NCBI GenBank assembly: GCA_944388145.1 | Contig: CALXHQ010000009.1 | Span: 1-64,000, forward strand | DNA from: an uncultured Gemmiger sp. | Lineage (GTDB): Bacteria; Bacillota; Clostridia; Oscillospirales; Ruminococcaceae | Length of the DNA stretch: 64,000 bases | Reading direction: 5' to 3' | In this document: one piece after another, positions 62,955 through 64,000 of the stretch | Layout: each line of letters starts with the position of its first letter | Numbering within the stretch: position 1 is the stretch's first letter | The notes under the pieces: model-generated | Told to the model about the DNA's origin: nothing | Seen by the model: only the letters and a program-made list of their open reading frames with translations | The model's database searches: none | Program-made: the position numbers and the translations under genes

Positions 62955-63065
62955 GAGGGGGCGGCTTGTTCTCTGCCTGGTTGGGTTGCGGATGTTACTT
63001 TTTCCCATTCGGCAGTGGCGGGCATTTCTCTTTCGGTGACGAAAGCGGCCTCCCCCCCCCGCCGC
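62955..63065 (-). repeat. dispersed hairpin repeat, copy 2
   Basis: Read on the minus strand: a hairpin with CTTTCG-TCAC-CGAAAG at the tip, then GAATGGGAAAAAGTAACATCC and GCAACCCAACCAGGCAG, homologous to copy 1 at 55604-55702. Stem bases differ between the copies yet stay complementary. Confidence 0.7.
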
Positions 63066-63134
63066 CGAACGGCAAAATAGAGGCCACCTACCCCGCCAAG
63101 CTGAGAAAAAGCCGCAGCCGGCAGCCTGCCCCGC

Positions 63135-63169
63135 AAAAAGGTGGCGCCTGCCAGCGGGCAGGCGCCACC
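63135..63169 (-). terminator. terminator of C39-like peptidase gene
   Basis: 13-bp arms 63140-63152 and 63157-63169 (GGTGGCGCCTGCC) followed on the minus strand by TTTTT. Confidence 0.85.
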
Positions 63170-63231
63170 AAGAAAGGGCTGCAATTGTTCTGTTCGCCCG
63201 GCTTTGCCGGGTTGCATAATCCTGGCACAGG

Positions 63232-63996
63232 TCATTTTTCCCCGGTGCCGGTCTCAGCGGCAGCAGCGCTGTCCAGCTGGCCCAGGTCCACCGTCACGGC
63301 GCGGCAGCCCATGGATTCAAAACTGGACCAAAACTCATCCCGGTCCACCATCTCCCAGCCCTGCAGGGGGTTGGCCACCAGATACTGGTCGCCGTAAATG
63401 TCCGCCACCGTCACGCAGTGCAGATTGTTGTAGGGCACATACTCCTCGCCGCTGGGCAGCAGCCAGGAAAAGGTGCTGGTGCGGTACGGGGCCTGGTAGC
63501 CCTGGGTGACCCAGGCTACCACCGGAGTCCCTCCGGCCAGCAGCGCGTCCAGCTCGGCCTGGCTCAGGCCGGAAAGCTGCGCCATCTGTGCGCCGCCGCC
63601 GTTTGCCGCAATCCAGGTATTGCCCGCATCCAGGATAGGCTGCTCAAAGCAATACCAGCCGCCGCTTGCAGAGGAGGCAATGCCGGCAAAGGCCTCCTCC
63701 GGGGAGGGGCCATACCGCCACTGGCCGTCGTCGCTGTAAGTAAAATCCACCATGGGCAGGCAAGTCTCACACAGTTCCACCTTGTCGGCGGGGTAACCGG
63801 CGGCGGTCAGCACCATGGCCAGGCTGGTCACCTCGCAGCCGTTGGGCAGCTCGGGGGTCTGCATCACCAGGGTGACATTTTCAAAGGTGCGGGGTTCCGG
63901 CGTGGGGGACGGAGTGGGCTGCGCCGTGGGGGCGGCGGACTCTGCCACCGGCACGCTTGCCGAAGCGGCGGCCGTCTCGGCGGTGGCAAGCAGCAT
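63232..63996 (-). CDS. C39-like cysteine peptidase, 5' end cut by window
   Basis: A 254-aa visible part of a secreted-type protein. An Ala/Thr/Pro-rich region (about 1-35) is probably the linker after a signal peptide that lies outside the window; the frame stays open to the edge. The catalytic domain is C39_2-like: Cys in ELPNGCEVTSLAMVL, His in NNLHCVTV, and a following PLQGWE segment. Such domains occur in surface proteins of gut Firmicutes; the role is unknown. Confidence 0.78.
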   Translation of the reverse strand: MLLATAETAAASASVPVAESAAPTAQPTPSPTPEPRTFENVTLVMQTPELPNGCEVTSLAMVLTAAGYPADKVELCETCLPMVDFTYSDDGQWRYGPSPEEAFAGIASSASGGWYCFEQPILDAGNTWIAANGGGAQMAQLSGLSQAELDALLAGGTPVVAWVTQGYQAPYRTSTFSWLLPSGEEYVPYNNLHCVTVADIYGDQYLVANPLQGWEMVDRDEFWSSFESMGCRAVTVDLGQLDSAAAAETGTGEK

Positions 63997-64000
63997 CTCG

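Overview
The window is GC-rich, densely coded Gram-positive (Firmicutes) DNA. Evidence: RNase Y, a threonine T-box leader, CsoR/PerR-type regulators, a lipoteichoic-acid-synthase-like sulfatase, lipoproteins with lipoboxes, and consistent sigma-A promoters (TTGACA-N17-TATAAT type). The gene set and the intergenic elements fit a gut Oscillospiraceae/Ruminococcaceae member (Faecalibacterium, Subdoligranulum or Gemmiger type). That placement is an inference from gene content, not a database match.

Layout. 0-9 kb: zinc-ribbon membrane protein, alpha/beta-hydrolase lipoprotein, DUF1540-like Cys-rich protein, MFS transporter, RNase Y (rny) with a long leader, and an LTA-synthase-family sulfatase. 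9-18 kb: thrS under a T-box, tRNA-Lys, a TtcA-like/alr/lepA operon, mgtE behind a leader with an intrinsic terminator, a HAD phosphatase and tRNA-Arg. 18-23 kb: a broken pepC remnant, a two-component operon (regulator, kinase, two membrane proteins), an 83-aa protein built of 11-residue repeats, an unlisted 30-aa membrane peptide and a small membrane protein.

23-32 kb is the most accessory-like block, concerned with redox and copper. It holds two flavodoxin-type proteins, a carboxymuconolactone decarboxylase family protein and a LysR regulator. A near-duplicate promoter/operator precedes both the lysR gene and the neighbouring operon. It continues with a flavodoxin-ferredoxin fusion, a nitroreductase and a membrane HMA protein, then a csoR-copA-copZ copper operon with twin CsoR-type operators and a 176-bp MITE-like element between csoR and copA.

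32-45 kb: GNAT, a SpoIID-like protein with about six peptidoglycan-binding modules paired with an M15-like peptidase, a lipoprotein, rubrerythrin divergent from a PerR/Fur protein, a DUF4349 lipoprotein, aspS, an XRE membrane regulator, an S41 peptidase and GAPDH. 45-64 kb: two unrecognised proteins, recQ with a low-molecular-weight phosphatase, a Nim-like flavoprotein, a MATE exporter behind an attenuator-like leader, an AGCS symporter, an M32 carboxypeptidase, a large GT-C-like membrane protein, CarD, a conserved 118-aa protein, a nitroreductase, a GT2 glycosyltransferase, aminopeptidase P and a C39-like peptidase cut by the window end.

The main non-coding signals of interest are: the twin LysR promoters; the MITE in the copper operon; a pair of homologous hairpin repeats (about 55.6 and 63.0 kb) whose stems pair despite different sequence; two candidate attenuated leaders (mgtE and MATE); an inverted copy of a tRNA T-arm next to a truncated pepC; and an AT-rich 23-bp tandem repeat containing a perfect dyad at 53.75 kb. 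No CRISPR array, rRNA, IS transposase or phage gene was seen.
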